DNA of 64,000 bases, taken from Thaumasiovibrio subtropicus (GTDB lineage Bacteria; Pseudomonadota; Gammaproteobacteria; Enterobacterales; Vibrionaceae). The DNA lies in assembly GCF_019703835.1 (NCBI RefSeq), contig NZ_AP023054.1, positions 1,240,001 through 1,304,000 on the forward strand, in the 5' to 3' direction. Below the pieces are notes generated by a model. That model was not told the DNA's origin and searched no databases. It worked only from the letters and a program-made list of their open reading frames with translations. The position numbers and the translations under genes are program-made. Shown here one piece after another: positions 1-8,649 of this stretch; the stretch's first letter is position 1; the number at the start of each line of letters is the position of its first letter.

Positions 1-255
1 GAGTGCCCTAAACCATTCGCCATAGGGCTCAAACATACGATCGGCACGCTCTGCGCGTTTTCTACCGAGGTTTAACTCGCCAAACATCAGGTAAGCAGCA
101 ACGCCAACAAAGGGTAACGAGTAAATCACCATCAGCCACGCTAGCGACACACCTACGACGCGACGCTTGACTACTACGCGGATCGAGATACCAATCGCGA
201 GAATGTAGTAGAGCACCACACTGATTAAAGCGAGTACAGAGTAGAAGTTGGCCAT
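1..255 (-). CDS. cls: Cardiolipin synthase, N-terminal part (runs off the window edge)
   Basis: The first 85 codons are in the window. The ATG is at 255-253 and the rest lies to the left. Cardiolipin synthase condenses phosphatidylglycerol molecules into cardiolipin at the inner membrane. The translated N-terminus has two hydrophobic segments (about residues 6-25 and 36-58). These are separated by a basic RVVVKRR stretch and followed by FGELNLGRKRAERA, which closely matches the E. coli ClsA N-terminus. The HKD phospholipase-D catalytic motifs would lie beyond the window and are not seen. It is divergent from the NSS transporter at 697. The family assignment is secure, but which Cls paralogue it is cannot be settled from this fragment. 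Confidence 0.88.
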   Translation of the reverse strand, partial: MANFYSVLALISVVLYYILAIGISIRVVVKRRVVGVSLAWLMVIYSLPFVGVAAYLMFGELNLGRKRAERADRMFEPYGEWFRAL

Positions 256-356
256 TGTGACTCCAAGGTAGATTCAAAATTAATGTACAGCGTTTGGATA
301 ACACAAACCAGAAAAATCACTTGTGCTAATGGATTGATAGAAAAGTAGAAAAACCA

Positions 357-371
357 TACGCCGATGGCGTA
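357..371 (-). terminator. Possible intrinsic terminator or leader hairpin upstream of cls
   Basis: TACGCC (357-362) and GGCGTA (366-371) form a 6-bp stem with a 3-base loop. Read on the minus strand it is followed by TGGTTTTTC. It lies about 100 bp upstream of cls in the same direction. It could end a short transcript (a small RNA or leader) starting in the 256-696 gap, or be chance. The rest of that gap holds no gene I can support. Confidence 0.35.
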
Positions 372-696
372 GGGAAGTCAGGAAGGCCTTTCAGCACAAT
401 AAGGCGGGTTTTGTTGTTACGGTGGAGTAACTGACTGTTGCGGTGATGTGTCGGATTTGGTTTGGAATAGTGACTGTAGATCGATTTACAGGTGATAAGT
501 GTGCAAATTTTATGCAACGTAGAAAAAAATTGGCGAAATGGGTTTGAATATAGAATTTGCCGCTTCCAATTTTAATCGCAAACTGTTTTACTTGCTACCC
601 GTAAGCCGTCAACTAACACCTTATAGAGTGTAAACTAAAAATTACACCGCAAACCTTGTGACGGTCGCGATGACAGACAGAATAGAGAGAAACAAT

Positions 697-2046
697 ATGG
701 CAACGAGTGTCGCAGGCGAATCAAGAGCACAATTCAGCTCAAAGATTGGCTTTATTTTAGCCGCTGCAGGTTCAGCGGTTGGACTCGGGAACATTTGGGG
801 GTTCCCGACCCAAGCAGCAAGTAACGGTGGAGGCGCATTCCTACTCATTTACCTGTTTATGGTTTTCTTATTGGGGTATCCGTTGTTGGTGGCTGAGCTC
901 GCCATTGGCCGTTACAGTCAAGCAAACCCGATAAAGTCGTCGGGGGCAATCATGCCGAAAGGCCTTGCCGGCTCAGGCCGCGCACTCGCGGTGGTTGGCT
1001 TGATTACCGCATCATGTATCCTCAGCTTTTATGCCATCCTTGCTGGTTGGTTATTGGGTTTTTTCATCAGCCCACTGCTTGAAATTGTCGGGTTTACAGA
1101 GGCAGCGACTTGGTTAGAGACGTTCTCTACGGGCCGTAACTTGCTGTTGATGGGGTTATTCATGGCTGCCACTATTTATATTGTAAAAAGTGGTGTGGCT
1201 GAAGGGATCGAGCGTTGGTCAACACGCCTAATGCCCGTGCTGGTGGTGTTGTTCTTAGTCTTGATCGCTTACATCATGACGCAGAGCGGCGCGATGGCGG
1301 GACTAAAAATGTTCTTGGTACCTGATTTTAGCCAAGTCGACTCCGGCATGATTCACAGTGCTATGGGTCAAGCGTTTTTCTCTCTTTCGTTGGGCGCGTG
1401 TACCATGATGGTTTATGGTTCATATCTGCGTAAAGATGCCGATCTTCCTAAAACCGCGGGTCAAGTTGCGCTGATTGATACGGGGATTGCCTTTATTGCC
1501 GGTTTGCTGATTATGCCAGCGATGTTTGTTGCTCAGAACAATGGTGTGAAGATTTTTGATGAGGCGGGAAATTTAGAAAGCTCAGGAGATCTGGTATTTG
1601 AAGTCCTGCCAGCCATGTTTGAAACCATGGGCGGTGCTGGGTTATTGGTCTCAATCATTTTCTTTGCGCTGATGGTTATAGCGGCACTGACGTCGTCGAT
1701 CTCACTGCTTGAAGTGCCAGTATCAACGGCAAGTGAAGAGCTTAATCTGCCGCGCAGCACTTCCTCTTGGTTGATCGGTGGCGTGATTTCTGTGCTTTCA
1801 GTGGCCATCATTTTTAACTTTGGCTGGTTGTTTGATGCCGTGATTGTGGCGTCAACTGAGTATGCGCAACCTATTTTAGGTGTTGTTTTTGCCTTGCTCG
1901 TCGGTTGGGTATGGAAACGTGATGGTTTGTTGAGTGAGTTACGCCAAGGCGCGCCAGAGATGGAGACGAGTCTGTTCTGGAAAATTTGGCCTTGGTACGT
2001 TCGCGTCGTTTGCCCTGCCATGCTTCTCTTTGTTTTCCTCTCATAA
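697..2046 (+). CDS. Sodium-dependent transporter of the NSS (SNF/LeuT) family
   Basis: Integral inner-membrane Na+-coupled symporter, 449 aa, with about 11 predicted membrane helices. The family takes up amino acids or related compounds; the substrate cannot be named. The signature GSAVGLGNIWGFP followed by SNGGGAF marks unwound helix 1, which carries Na+ and substrate contacts. Many family members have Arg where this protein has Gly after GNIW. The ATG at 697 is chosen because AGAGA lies 6 bases upstream (685-690). An upstream in-frame GTG (658) would add 13 residues and has no clear ribosome site. The gene is a single unit ended by the hairpin at 2091-2117. Confidence 0.85.
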   Translation: MATSVAGESRAQFSSKIGFILAAAGSAVGLGNIWGFPTQAASNGGGAFLLIYLFMVFLLGYPLLVAELAIGRYSQANPIKSSGAIMPKGLAGSGRALAVVGLITASCILSFYAILAGWLLGFFISPLLEIVGFTEAATWLETFSTGRNLLLMGLFMAATIYIVKSGVAEGIERWSTRLMPVLVVLFLVLIAYIMTQSGAMAGLKMFLVPDFSQVDSGMIHSAMGQAFFSLSLGACTMMVYGSYLRKDADLPKTAGQVALIDTGIAFIAGLLIMPAMFVAQNNGVKIFDEAGNLESSGDLVFEVLPAMFETMGGAGLLVSIIFFALMVIAALTSSISLLEVPVSTASEELNLPRSTSSWLIGGVISVLSVAIIFNFGWLFDAVIVASTEYAQPILGVVFALLVGWVWKRDGLLSELRQGAPEMETSLFWKIWPWYVRVVCPAMLLFVFLS

Positions 2047-2090
2047 CGGAGAGCGAAAAAGCCAAAGTAATTGGTGATGTAGGATGAAAA

Positions 2091-2117
2091 AGCAGCTTAA
2101 TAAAGCTGCTTTTTTTG
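2091..2117 (+). terminator. Rho-independent terminator of the NSS transporter gene
   Basis: AGCAGCTT (2091-2098) pairs with AAGCTGCT (2103-2110) around a 4-base AATA loop, followed by a 7-T run. It lies 45 bases after the stop codon. Confidence 0.85.
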
Positions 2118-2205
2118 TGCCTCTCTGCCGCGACAACTTTGTGGTAAACTTGCCCGCCTTAAAAACTCACGCCGTGAGTGAGTTAACGTGTAACCGGAGA
2201 TCTCG

Positions 2206-2922
2206 ATGTTTACCCTTCTTCATGTTGATGATGACTTTGTCATTATTGATAAGCACCCGAATGTCAGTGTCCATAAAGATGACGGGGAGACCATGCTGGT
2301 CGGAGAGGTAGCAAAAGCCGTTGGTGATGAGCACCTTTATCTCGTCCATCGCTTAGACAAAATGACGTCAGGGTTGCTAATGCTAGCCCGCCATGGGGAG
2401 GCGGCAGCCTCTCTTTCTAAGCTGTTTGCTGACCGCTTAGTGCAGAAGTACTACCTAGCCATCGGGGAAAAAAAGCCCACTAAGAAGCAAGGTTTGATCT
2501 CAGGTGATATGGAACGCTCTCGTCGAAGCAGTTGGAAGTTGTTACCCACTAAGAAAAATCCTGCGATAACGCAGTTTTTTTCAGTTGCGGGAGACGCAGG
2601 CCAACGTATCTTCATTTGTAAACCCCACACGGGCAAGACGCATCAAATCCGTGTCGCACTAAAAAGTGTCGGCGCTGCTATCTTGGGTGATCCCATTTAT
2701 GGTCAGCAGTCGATAAACAGAGAGTGTGACCGCGGTTATCTGCATGCCTATGGATTGCAGTTTGAATATCAAGGACGCCAGCTCGCTTTTGTCGCACCAC
2801 CTTCGATTGGCAACGAATGGCAGTCAGCGTCGGTGCAGGCAGCCGTTGCGGCTTGGCAATACCCAGAAAACTTACCTTGGCCAGTGATTAAGCCAACACG
2901 ACCTTCAAAAGGAACGCGATAA
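2206..2922 (+). CDS. RluA-family RNA pseudouridine synthase (TIGR01621-like)
   Basis: Converts a uridine in rRNA or tRNA to pseudouridine; the target base is unknown. At 238 aa it is a compact catalytic domain without an S4 RNA-binding domain. The conserved HRLD motif is at residues 48-51, and Asp51 is the expected catalytic aspartate. KPHTGKTHQIR and GDPIYG, further family signatures, follow near residues 140-165. A GGAG lies upstream of the ATG. The stop codon is one base before the ATG of the downstream methyltransferase, so the two form a translationally close pair, probably both modifying RNA. The family is secure, but the RluA/TruC/RluD-type subfamily is not resolved. Confidence 0.85.
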   Translation: MFTLLHVDDDFVIIDKHPNVSVHKDDGETMLVGEVAKAVGDEHLYLVHRLDKMTSGLLMLARHGEAAASLSKLFADRLVQKYYLAIGEKKPTKKQGLISGDMERSRRSSWKLLPTKKNPAITQFFSVAGDAGQRIFICKPHTGKTHQIRVALKSVGAAILGDPIYGQQSINRECDRGYLHAYGLQFEYQGRQLAFVAPPSIGNEWQSASVQAAVAAWQYPENLPWPVIKPTRPSKGTR

Positions 2923-2923
2923 C

Positions 2924-3856
2924 ATGACGCCTGAAGCAATACCTGTACTCAAGCAGCATTTGGTCGAACAGCTTTCGCGGCCGCTCACTGAGGCTGAACG
3001 GCTCTTTCATGGCCGCGGTCGTTGTTGGAGTGGGTTAGAGCAGATCACTGTGGATTGGTTAAGTGGTCAGTGCTTAGTGTCGCTGTTTAAAATGCCGACT
3101 GAGGTGTTTACGGAGGCATTGATCACCATGCTGAACCAGTTGGTTGAGACACCACAATGGCAAGCGCAAAACGCGAGTGGGCTGCTATTGCAATATCGTG
3201 ATCAGCCGGGATCGCCCACAGACGTGATCTGGGGTGAGCTTGCGTCTTCGCATTTGATCAAGGAGTCGGGATTGACCTATCAGCTTGATCTCGGCCGAAA
3301 TCAAAATAATGGATTGTTCCTTGATATGCGTAATGGTCGTGATTGGGTCAAAGCGCGAAGTGCCGGTAAACGGGTCTTAAATCTGTTTGCTTATACCTGC
3401 GGCTTCTCAGTGGCCGCCATTGAAGGGGGAGCGGATTTGGTGGTCAATATCGATATGGCTAAAGCATCCCTGTCACGCGGTCGTGATAATCATCGCCACA
3501 ATAACCATGATCTGAGTAAGGTAAAGTTTCTAGGTCATGACATTCTCAAATCGTTCGGCAAGATCAAAAAGAGCGGGCCCTATGATTTGATTGTGATTGA
3601 TCCACCGACGTTTCAAAAAGGCAGCTTTGCGTTGACCAAGGATTATCAAAAGATTTTACGGCGACTGCCTGATCTGCTGGTCACTGGTGGGGAAGTGCTC
3701 GCTTGTGTGAATGATCCTCATTTGAGTGCCGATTTCCTAATTGAAGAGATGGCACGCGAAGTGCCATCAATGGTGTTTCAGCATCGGTTGGATAACCCAG
3801 ATGCCTTTAAAGACATTGATGAACAAGGTGGTTTGAAAGCGCTTGTGTTTCAATAG
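2924..3856 (+). CDS. Class I SAM-dependent methyltransferase (RlmI/RlmK-like)
   Basis: A 310-aa predicted RNA base methyltransferase. The SAM-binding motif I is NLFAYTCGFSVAA (residues 153-165), preceded by LDLGRNQNNGLFLDMRNGR (121-139), which matches the GLFLDxR block of RlmI/RlmK-type 23S rRNA methyltransferases. The catalytic-loop motif IDPPTF is at 225-230. It lacks the N-terminal PUA domain of RlmI and the THUMP domain of RlmL, so the substrate is uncertain. The ATG at 2924 starts one base after the upstream pseudouridine synthase stop, which suggests co-translation and a shared RNA-modification role. It converges on the minus-strand gene at 3929, and both use the hairpin at 3887-3910. 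Confidence 0.82.
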   Translation: MTPEAIPVLKQHLVEQLSRPLTEAERLFHGRGRCWSGLEQITVDWLSGQCLVSLFKMPTEVFTEALITMLNQLVETPQWQAQNASGLLLQYRDQPGSPTDVIWGELASSHLIKESGLTYQLDLGRNQNNGLFLDMRNGRDWVKARSAGKRVLNLFAYTCGFSVAAIEGGADLVVNIDMAKASLSRGRDNHRHNNHDLSKVKFLGHDILKSFGKIKKSGPYDLIVIDPPTFQKGSFALTKDYQKILRRLPDLLVTGGEVLACVNDPHLSADFLIEEMAREVPSMVFQHRLDNPDAFKDIDEQGGLKALVFQ

Positions 3857-3886
3857 GCCGATGGTAAGAACCCGTTATGAATAAGA

Positions 3887-3910
3887 AAGGGCTTCCAGTT
3901 GGAAGCCCTT
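3887..3910. terminator. Bidirectional terminator between convergent genes
   Basis: A perfect 10-bp stem, AAGGGCTTCC (3887-3896) with GGAAGCCCTT (3901-3910), has an AGTT loop. It sits between the methyltransferase (+) and the DUF1566 operon (-), with T-rich sequence on the plus side (GTGTTTTGT). Confidence 0.85.
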
Positions 3911-3928
3911 GTGTTTTGTAGCAAGTTT

Positions 3929-4891
3929 CTATTCTGCGGTAGGAATTTCTCTGACTAAACGCAGATACATGCTAATTCCGTTGAAGTAATGGATCTGCTC
4001 TAATCCCCAGCCTTCTTTACCACTGTGCACACTGTAGTTCATGCTGTTCTGTAGCTTGATTCCAAGGCCTCCTGTGGTGGCAAACCACTGTGCCATCGGA
4101 ACTTTGACGGCTTGGTATTCTTGTTCGTAGCTGAGTAGGCGCTGACTCTCATCGCCTTTGCGATAGACCTTATCAAATGCCCATTGTGCTTTCCCTTGTG
4201 CAGAGTAGTTAGGGTATTTGAGCACCATGACGGGCTTACCGTCTTCCATAACCACTTTGCCATCGACGACAAGTTCTTCTTTGTCGTAGAGCTTACTCCA
4301 TTGAGCGCGGATCTTAAGCGCGAGCTCCCTTGTTGGCTTTTTCTCGCGCAGCGCTTCTAGACGCTCAATCTCAGCCATGATCGCAATCACTTCTGGATTG
4401 TGTTCAAGATCGTGTTGCCAAGCTGCTTTGGCATCGTCAATCGCTTGTAAAAGGGGCGCATAGCTGTCCCTTACTGCTTTAAGGTTACCTTCCATCTGAC
4501 GATATTCTGTCGAGGAAACAGACATTGAAAACAGCGCTAAGTTAGTACCAAATTCGCAGTTGTAATCAGTAATGGTGCCTAGTTCCATTGTATGAGGGAG
4601 GCGCCAGTGCTGCTCTTCAGCGAAGTTACCATTGAACTCAGCAATGGCAGCGGTGGCGGTATCTTTGTGGAAGTAAGTCTTAAAAGTATGCTCTTGGGCA
4701 TCACCAATACACTGTTCAGTCGTTTGACCCAGCGGACAATGTAGCCATTGAAGGTTAGTCTTTTTATCATTAACAACAATCACTTCGCCTTGGTCAGTGT
4801 TGACTGAGGTTTTTTCGAAACGGCCGTTGTTTTCTAAACAAGCTGACGCACCAGTGGATAGCAGTGCGAGGGTAAGTAGTGAATATTTCAT
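3929..4891 (-). CDS. Exported DUF1566 (Lcl C-terminal-like) domain protein
   Basis: A 320-aa protein with an N-terminal signal peptide (hydrophobic residues 3-15 ending ASAC). Cleavage before Cys18 would make it a lipoprotein, but the lipobox is weak and ordinary signal-peptidase cleavage at ASA is also possible. DUF1566 hallmarks are TNLQWLHC (45-52), HWRLPHTMEL (95-104) and a closing YLRLVRE. A long charged, probably helical, insert occupies about 130-230 and splits the domain. GAGGAG precedes the ATG. It follows the large lipoprotein gene by 13 bases on the same strand, so the two are almost certainly co-transcribed. The function is unknown; DUF1566 domains occur in surface and secreted bacterial proteins. 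Confidence 0.75.
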   Translation of the reverse strand: MKYSLLTLALLSTGASACLENNGRFEKTSVNTDQGEVIVVNDKKTNLQWLHCPLGQTTEQCIGDAQEHTFKTYFHKDTATAAIAEFNGNFAEEQHWRLPHTMELGTITDYNCEFGTNLALFSMSVSSTEYRQMEGNLKAVRDSYAPLLQAIDDAKAAWQHDLEHNPEVIAIMAEIERLEALREKKPTRELALKIRAQWSKLYDKEELVVDGKVVMEDGKPVMVLKYPNYSAQGKAQWAFDKVYRKGDESQRLLSYEQEYQAVKVPMAQWFATTGGLGIKLQNSMNYSVHSGKEGWGLEQIHYFNGISMYLRLVREIPTAE

Positions 4892-4904
4892 GGTCGCACT
4901 CCTC

Positions 4905-7805
4905 TTATTGGTTGGTGATTTTTAGGCCATCACTGACAAGCATAACTTGTTGCGGTGAGGCGTTGTTGGTGATGGTGGCTTTTGGTCGAAACTTATAGTG
5001 AACCGTTGTCCCGTGCCCTTCGTGGTTCGGGTTATTGCCGCTTAACCAGTAGGTACGGCCATCATCGGCACCAGGGAAGAAGTTGTCATCAAACAAGCCA
5101 TCTTTATTGAGGCGTAAGTTATCCAACTCGGCAAACGTCGGCACACGCCAATCGGTCACGCCGCAGTGTGCTGCCTCATTGGCCATTTTCACTAGCATCT
5201 CAGTGTTGCAAGACTCGGCGAGGTTTTCACGAATCACATCGCCGTCTTTGGTCACACAGAAGCCATTGAACTTATTGTCTTCAATTTCAAGCCCACTGCC
5301 ATTGACGTAGCGGTTATCAATACTCATCCAGTGACGGATGCGATCGCCATCTTCTTCTTCCGCGTTCATGATGGCCCAAGTGCGGCCATGTTTCAGTTCA
5401 TTAACACACGCAAACGGCAGCGATTGATAGTTCAAGTCTTGACGATAGAGGCGGTCACCATTGGTGCCTACCTTCAAGAAGCTCATCGCACCTTGGCCGT
5501 TGATATGAGAGTTCACCGCAAGGCCGGTCGTTTGATCGCAATCGACATTATTGGTGTCGAGGTGTTGCGTATTTAAGCCCATGTCTCCTTTACGTACCGG
5601 GAAAGTCACGCTAGGAGTGCCGTTGTGACTAATCGCAAAGTAGTACGTTTGATATTCGGTGAGGTTTTCAATTGTCGCGATAGGTTTTTCCACCGTCACG
5701 CTGTTTGCTGCCTGTGATGGACGATCAAAATGTTGGGTATCCCAATGCAGGGTGTACTCGCTGCTGCTGTCGTACTTGTCCCATCCAATGGTTAACCAGC
5801 CTTCGCCTTGACCGCGTAATGCAATACCGCGAATTTGGTCGTCTGCGACCACGGCGCTACAGATGATGTCGATACCTTCTTTAGGCACTTCAGGAAGCCA
5901 AGATTCGTCGCGGTTGATTTTTGCGACTAACTCATCACCCAACTGTTTATCAGAGGTAAACTGTGAGATACCCGCGATGCGTTTTGCGCTGTCAGTGATA
6001 AGCTCAGGTAAGTCCATATCCAGTTCACGCATACCGACATAGACGTCGTTGATTTGTGTGAGCTGATTGAAGACCAACAGCATGTCGGCATAGCCTTTCT
6101 TGGCGTCGCCTTTGATCCAGTTACGATAGCCACCAGACTTATCCACCCCCATAATCAAGGCAGCGGTGTTGTGGAAGTCATCCGCGCTGTCGGGGACGAT
6201 CCCCGCTTTCGTTTCCGCCCCGGTGATCTGCATCGCGATGATGGTCATCATAAACTCGAGGTTATCTTGCGAATGTTTGGCAAAGGTTTCCTGAATGCTC
6301 TTGAGGCTGGTAGGGAAGAAATAGTTTGCCGTAGACGTTTCATGTGCGCTTCGTTCGAGCAAAATTGCGTGAGCGGCTTGCTCAAGGGTGACGTTTAGAG
6401 CGGGTAGCTCTTTAGGGGTTAGCACGCCTTTATTGGCCAGAGGAAGTAGTTCACACATTGAACCCAATACAGAGCGCATTTCCGTGCCTGTATCGCGGTC
6501 ATAGACAACCAGTGTTAGCAGATCTTGTACTTCGTCATAGCGATAGTTACGTGCTTTGTAGCTCTTGGTACCCGCGGCAATCGGTTTACAGTTCTCAGGC
6601 GTGTACATGGTGTTTTGATTGTCACGCAGGGCAAATTCAAAGCGAAATGCCGTGCCGTCGAGATCGATCGTTTCGTAGTCTAGTCCGTCGAGTTCGATGG
6701 GCAGTAAGTACGGTGTTTTCGGTTTATTTGCGTAGTTGAAGTAATCCGGCGCGTAAGGATCGTTGTGATAATTACCGATCTGCAAAGAAACTTGCGGATC
6801 GCGAAGGCCATCAAGCACTTCACCTTTTAGGGTAAGGCTATAGCGAGGATAAGTGTTATCCAAGACTAAACGAGCGCTGTCGCTGTAAGGGGCATCTTTA
6901 AAGTATTTTGCTTTGGCCTCGACTTGCGTTCGCACCAACTCGGGCACGTTCAGCATGGCTGGCGTATCCGCAGCTTGAGATTTTGCCGTTGCTACTGCCT
7001 CTGTCGTGGTGTCTTCTTTTGGGGCTTCAACCGGTTGTGGCGCGGCAGGTAAGTCGCCTTCAATCGCGGCGAGAAGACGGTTGATGACTGATGGCTCTGC
7101 GTCAGTCGGCGTGATGAGATCGACTAACGAAAGGAGATACTCATCAGAAAGGATCTTATCGGCGTTAGGCACCAATGATTTGAGCAACACAGGGGTGTTG
7201 TCGACTTTGACTGAGTCATTTAGCGCATGAACGAGCGCATTAAGTGCGTTGAACTTTTCACGACCGATACGCTGCACAATAGTATTAAAATCTTCGTGGC
7301 CACCCGTTTGGAAAGCCGTCAGCAGGGATGTTGTCGCGGTGAGATAAAGTCGCGACTCTTCTTCTGCAGTGATAATGCCATTTTCGTTGCTATCAGCAGC
7401 AATCAGCGCAGCACGTGTGCCTAAGTTGATGGTGTACAGCGCGGTTTCACTTTCAACTTCAGAAGCGGCTTTGGTTGTCGCTGGGTTACTCTCTTTCAAA
7501 ACGACTTCAAGTACGTCGAGATGCAGAGGCGTGGTGTCATTAACCATCTTGTTGGTAAGGTTGAAGCTATAGCTCGTCCCATTCGTTTTTGTAACGTTTT
7601 GAATGGTTATGCTATCTAGCTGTTTTTCCCCAGCCATGAGTCGTACTTCGACTGCGTCGTACTGACCAGAAATTTTGCCCGTCAGTGAGTGACTCACTGT
7701 AGGGGTGCTTGGGGCTGTTGATGTGTCGCCACCACCGCCGCCACCGCAGGCACTGAGTGCCAGAGTCACGGATAATCCAAGAAGAGACTTCTTCAAAGCA
7801 GTCAT
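4905..7805 (-). CDS. Large surface lipoprotein with C-terminal DUF1566 domain
   Basis: A 966-aa predicted lipoprotein. Its signal peptide ends at an LSAC lipobox followed by a run of six Gly, typical of outer-membrane-anchored linkers. The N-terminal part (about 40-330) holds beta-rich sequence and a Pro/Glu/Thr-rich spacer. A fibronectin-III-like stretch (LTEYQTYYFAISHNG) lies near 715-735. The C-terminal 200 residues form a DUF1566 region with DWRVPTFAEL and TYWLSGNN. The ATG at 7805 is chosen because AAGGA lies 6 bases before it; an in-frame TTG two codons upstream is less likely. It heads a two-gene operon with 3929-4891. A Fur-box-like sequence lies 190 bp upstream. The function is unknown; surface binding or adhesion is only a guess. 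Confidence 0.75.
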   Translation of the reverse strand: MTALKKSLLGLSVTLALSACGGGGGGDTSTAPSTPTVSHSLTGKISGQYDAVEVRLMAGEKQLDSITIQNVTKTNGTSYSFNLTNKMVNDTTPLHLDVLEVVLKESNPATTKAASEVESETALYTINLGTRAALIAADSNENGIITAEEESRLYLTATTSLLTAFQTGGHEDFNTIVQRIGREKFNALNALVHALNDSVKVDNTPVLLKSLVPNADKILSDEYLLSLVDLITPTDAEPSVINRLLAAIEGDLPAAPQPVEAPKEDTTTEAVATAKSQAADTPAMLNVPELVRTQVEAKAKYFKDAPYSDSARLVLDNTYPRYSLTLKGEVLDGLRDPQVSLQIGNYHNDPYAPDYFNYANKPKTPYLLPIELDGLDYETIDLDGTAFRFEFALRDNQNTMYTPENCKPIAAGTKSYKARNYRYDEVQDLLTLVVYDRDTGTEMRSVLGSMCELLPLANKGVLTPKELPALNVTLEQAAHAILLERSAHETSTANYFFPTSLKSIQETFAKHSQDNLEFMMTIIAMQITGAETKAGIVPDSADDFHNTAALIMGVDKSGGYRNWIKGDAKKGYADMLLVFNQLTQINDVYVGMRELDMDLPELITDSAKRIAGISQFTSDKQLGDELVAKINRDESWLPEVPKEGIDIICSAVVADDQIRGIALRGQGEGWLTIGWDKYDSSSEYTLHWDTQHFDRPSQAANSVTVEKPIATIENLTEYQTYYFAISHNGTPSVTFPVRKGDMGLNTQHLDTNNVDCDQTTGLAVNSHINGQGAMSFLKVGTNGDRLYRQDLNYQSLPFACVNELKHGRTWAIMNAEEEDGDRIRHWMSIDNRYVNGSGLEIEDNKFNGFCVTKDGDVIRENLAESCNTEMLVKMANEAAHCGVTDWRVPTFAELDNLRLNKDGLFDDNFFPGADDGRTYWLSGNNPNHEGHGTTVHYKFRPKATITNNASPQQVMLVSDGLKITNQ

Positions 7806-7993
7806 CGTCAATCCTTATTAATAATAAGATAGTTTGCTGTTTATAATAGTTTGCGTCTAGCGTATCTAATTTGTTTAAATGCCGACATGTAGGTGTTGGG
7901 CGATATTTGCTTTTGCCTATTGGGTCTTTGTCGATATTTTGATCTATGTGCTAGTGCGAGAGTATCTTATGTAAAAGCCCCTCCAATGCAAGT

Positions 7994-8012
7994 GATAATG
8001 ATTAGCATTTAT
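7994..8012. promoter_or_regulatory. Candidate Fur box upstream of the DUF1566 lipoprotein operon
   Basis: GATAATGATTAGCATTTAT matches 14 of 19 positions of the classical Fur consensus, including the first nine. It lies in the 460-bp gap before the minus-strand operon starting at 7805, about 190 bp from the start codon. No promoter was identified with confidence in this gap, so iron control is an inference. Confidence 0.4.
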
Positions 8013-8223
8013 GTGACGTTGATCGTTGTTTGCCATGAAATGTAGAAAGAGGGCAATGCATAAAAATTCAATTGGGTCAGAAGTGGCTCATTAATCTTCG
8101 TTGGGCTTAGGCACGCAAACGCAGTGTATGTGGAGTGATGGAAGGGAATTGTTTGCTGAGAAAGGTGAAATATTTCTGTAACAAAAGTGTCATTTAATTG
8201 ATGTTATTTACGCAAAGAATAAA

Positions 8224-8255
8224 AAAACGCACAGCGGTGCTAGGCTGTGCGTTTT
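8224..8255 (-). terminator. Terminator of the yciB-yciA-yciI-lipoprotein operon
   Basis: A perfect 12-bp stem, AAAACGCACAGC (8224-8235) with GCTGTGCGTTTT (8244-8255), has an 8-base loop. On the minus strand it is followed by a T run. It starts 18 bases past the stop of the lipoprotein gene. Confidence 0.88.
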
Positions 8256-8273
8256 GGGTTCTCTCGCTTGGAA

Positions 8274-8648
8274 TTATTGGCTACACGTCTCAGCCGTAAT
8301 CACCTGTTCAGATATTGGGCGTCCACGCGCATCACGAATGGTAAAGCCATAACCGACGCCTTTATCTAATACTGGGCGAATGGTTGGGTCTTCACAGTAC
8401 GTGGCAATACTATTGCGTAAAAATTGGCTAGGGGTCACACGGCTACCGCCGCCATACAGAATTTCGACGAGGACAAACTTTTCTTGCGAACGTGCGCGGA
8501 TAAATTTGTATTTACCCACATCCATTGGCATGAGGTCATTAAGGCGGTTGGCTCGAGACTGCGCAATAGCCATCGCTTCGTCGTCTGGCGAGCTAGCGCA
8601 TCCTGCAATAGTGGCAATACAGAGTAAGCTTAAGAGTAACTTTTTCAT
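8274..8648 (-). CDS. Small lipoprotein, possible type II secretion pilotin (GspS-beta/AspS-like)
   Basis: A 124-aa protein with a lipoprotein signal (hydrophobic residues 4-13, lipobox IAGC, lipidated Cys17). The mature part has two further cysteines (Cys85 and Cys122). The pattern LNDLMPMDVGKYKFIRA, then YCEDP, then GVGYGFTIRDARGRPI, ending at the last Cys, resembles the disulfide-bonded AspS/GspS-beta pilotins of Vibrio type II secretion. That identification rests on remembered family shape, not on an alignment. Its ATG lies one base beyond the yciI stop, so it is the last gene of the yciB-yciA-yciI transcript. If it is not a pilotin, it is a hypothetical lipoprotein. Confidence 0.6.
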   Translation of the reverse strand: MKKLLLSLLCIATIAGCASSPDDEAMAIAQSRANRLNDLMPMDVGKYKFIRARSQEKFVLVEILYGGGSRVTPSQFLRNSIATYCEDPTIRPVLDKGVGYGFTIRDARGRPISEQVITAETCSQ

Positions 8649-8649
8649 A

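Noticed and set aside
326..517. 63-codon minus-strand ORF upstream of cls as a gene
   Set aside because: No ribosome site and it runs through a terminator-like hairpin; more likely non-coding.
6054..6398. Plus-strand frames opposite the large lipoprotein gene (several of 65-114 codons)
   Set aside because: Shadows of the well-supported minus-strand lipoprotein coding sequence.
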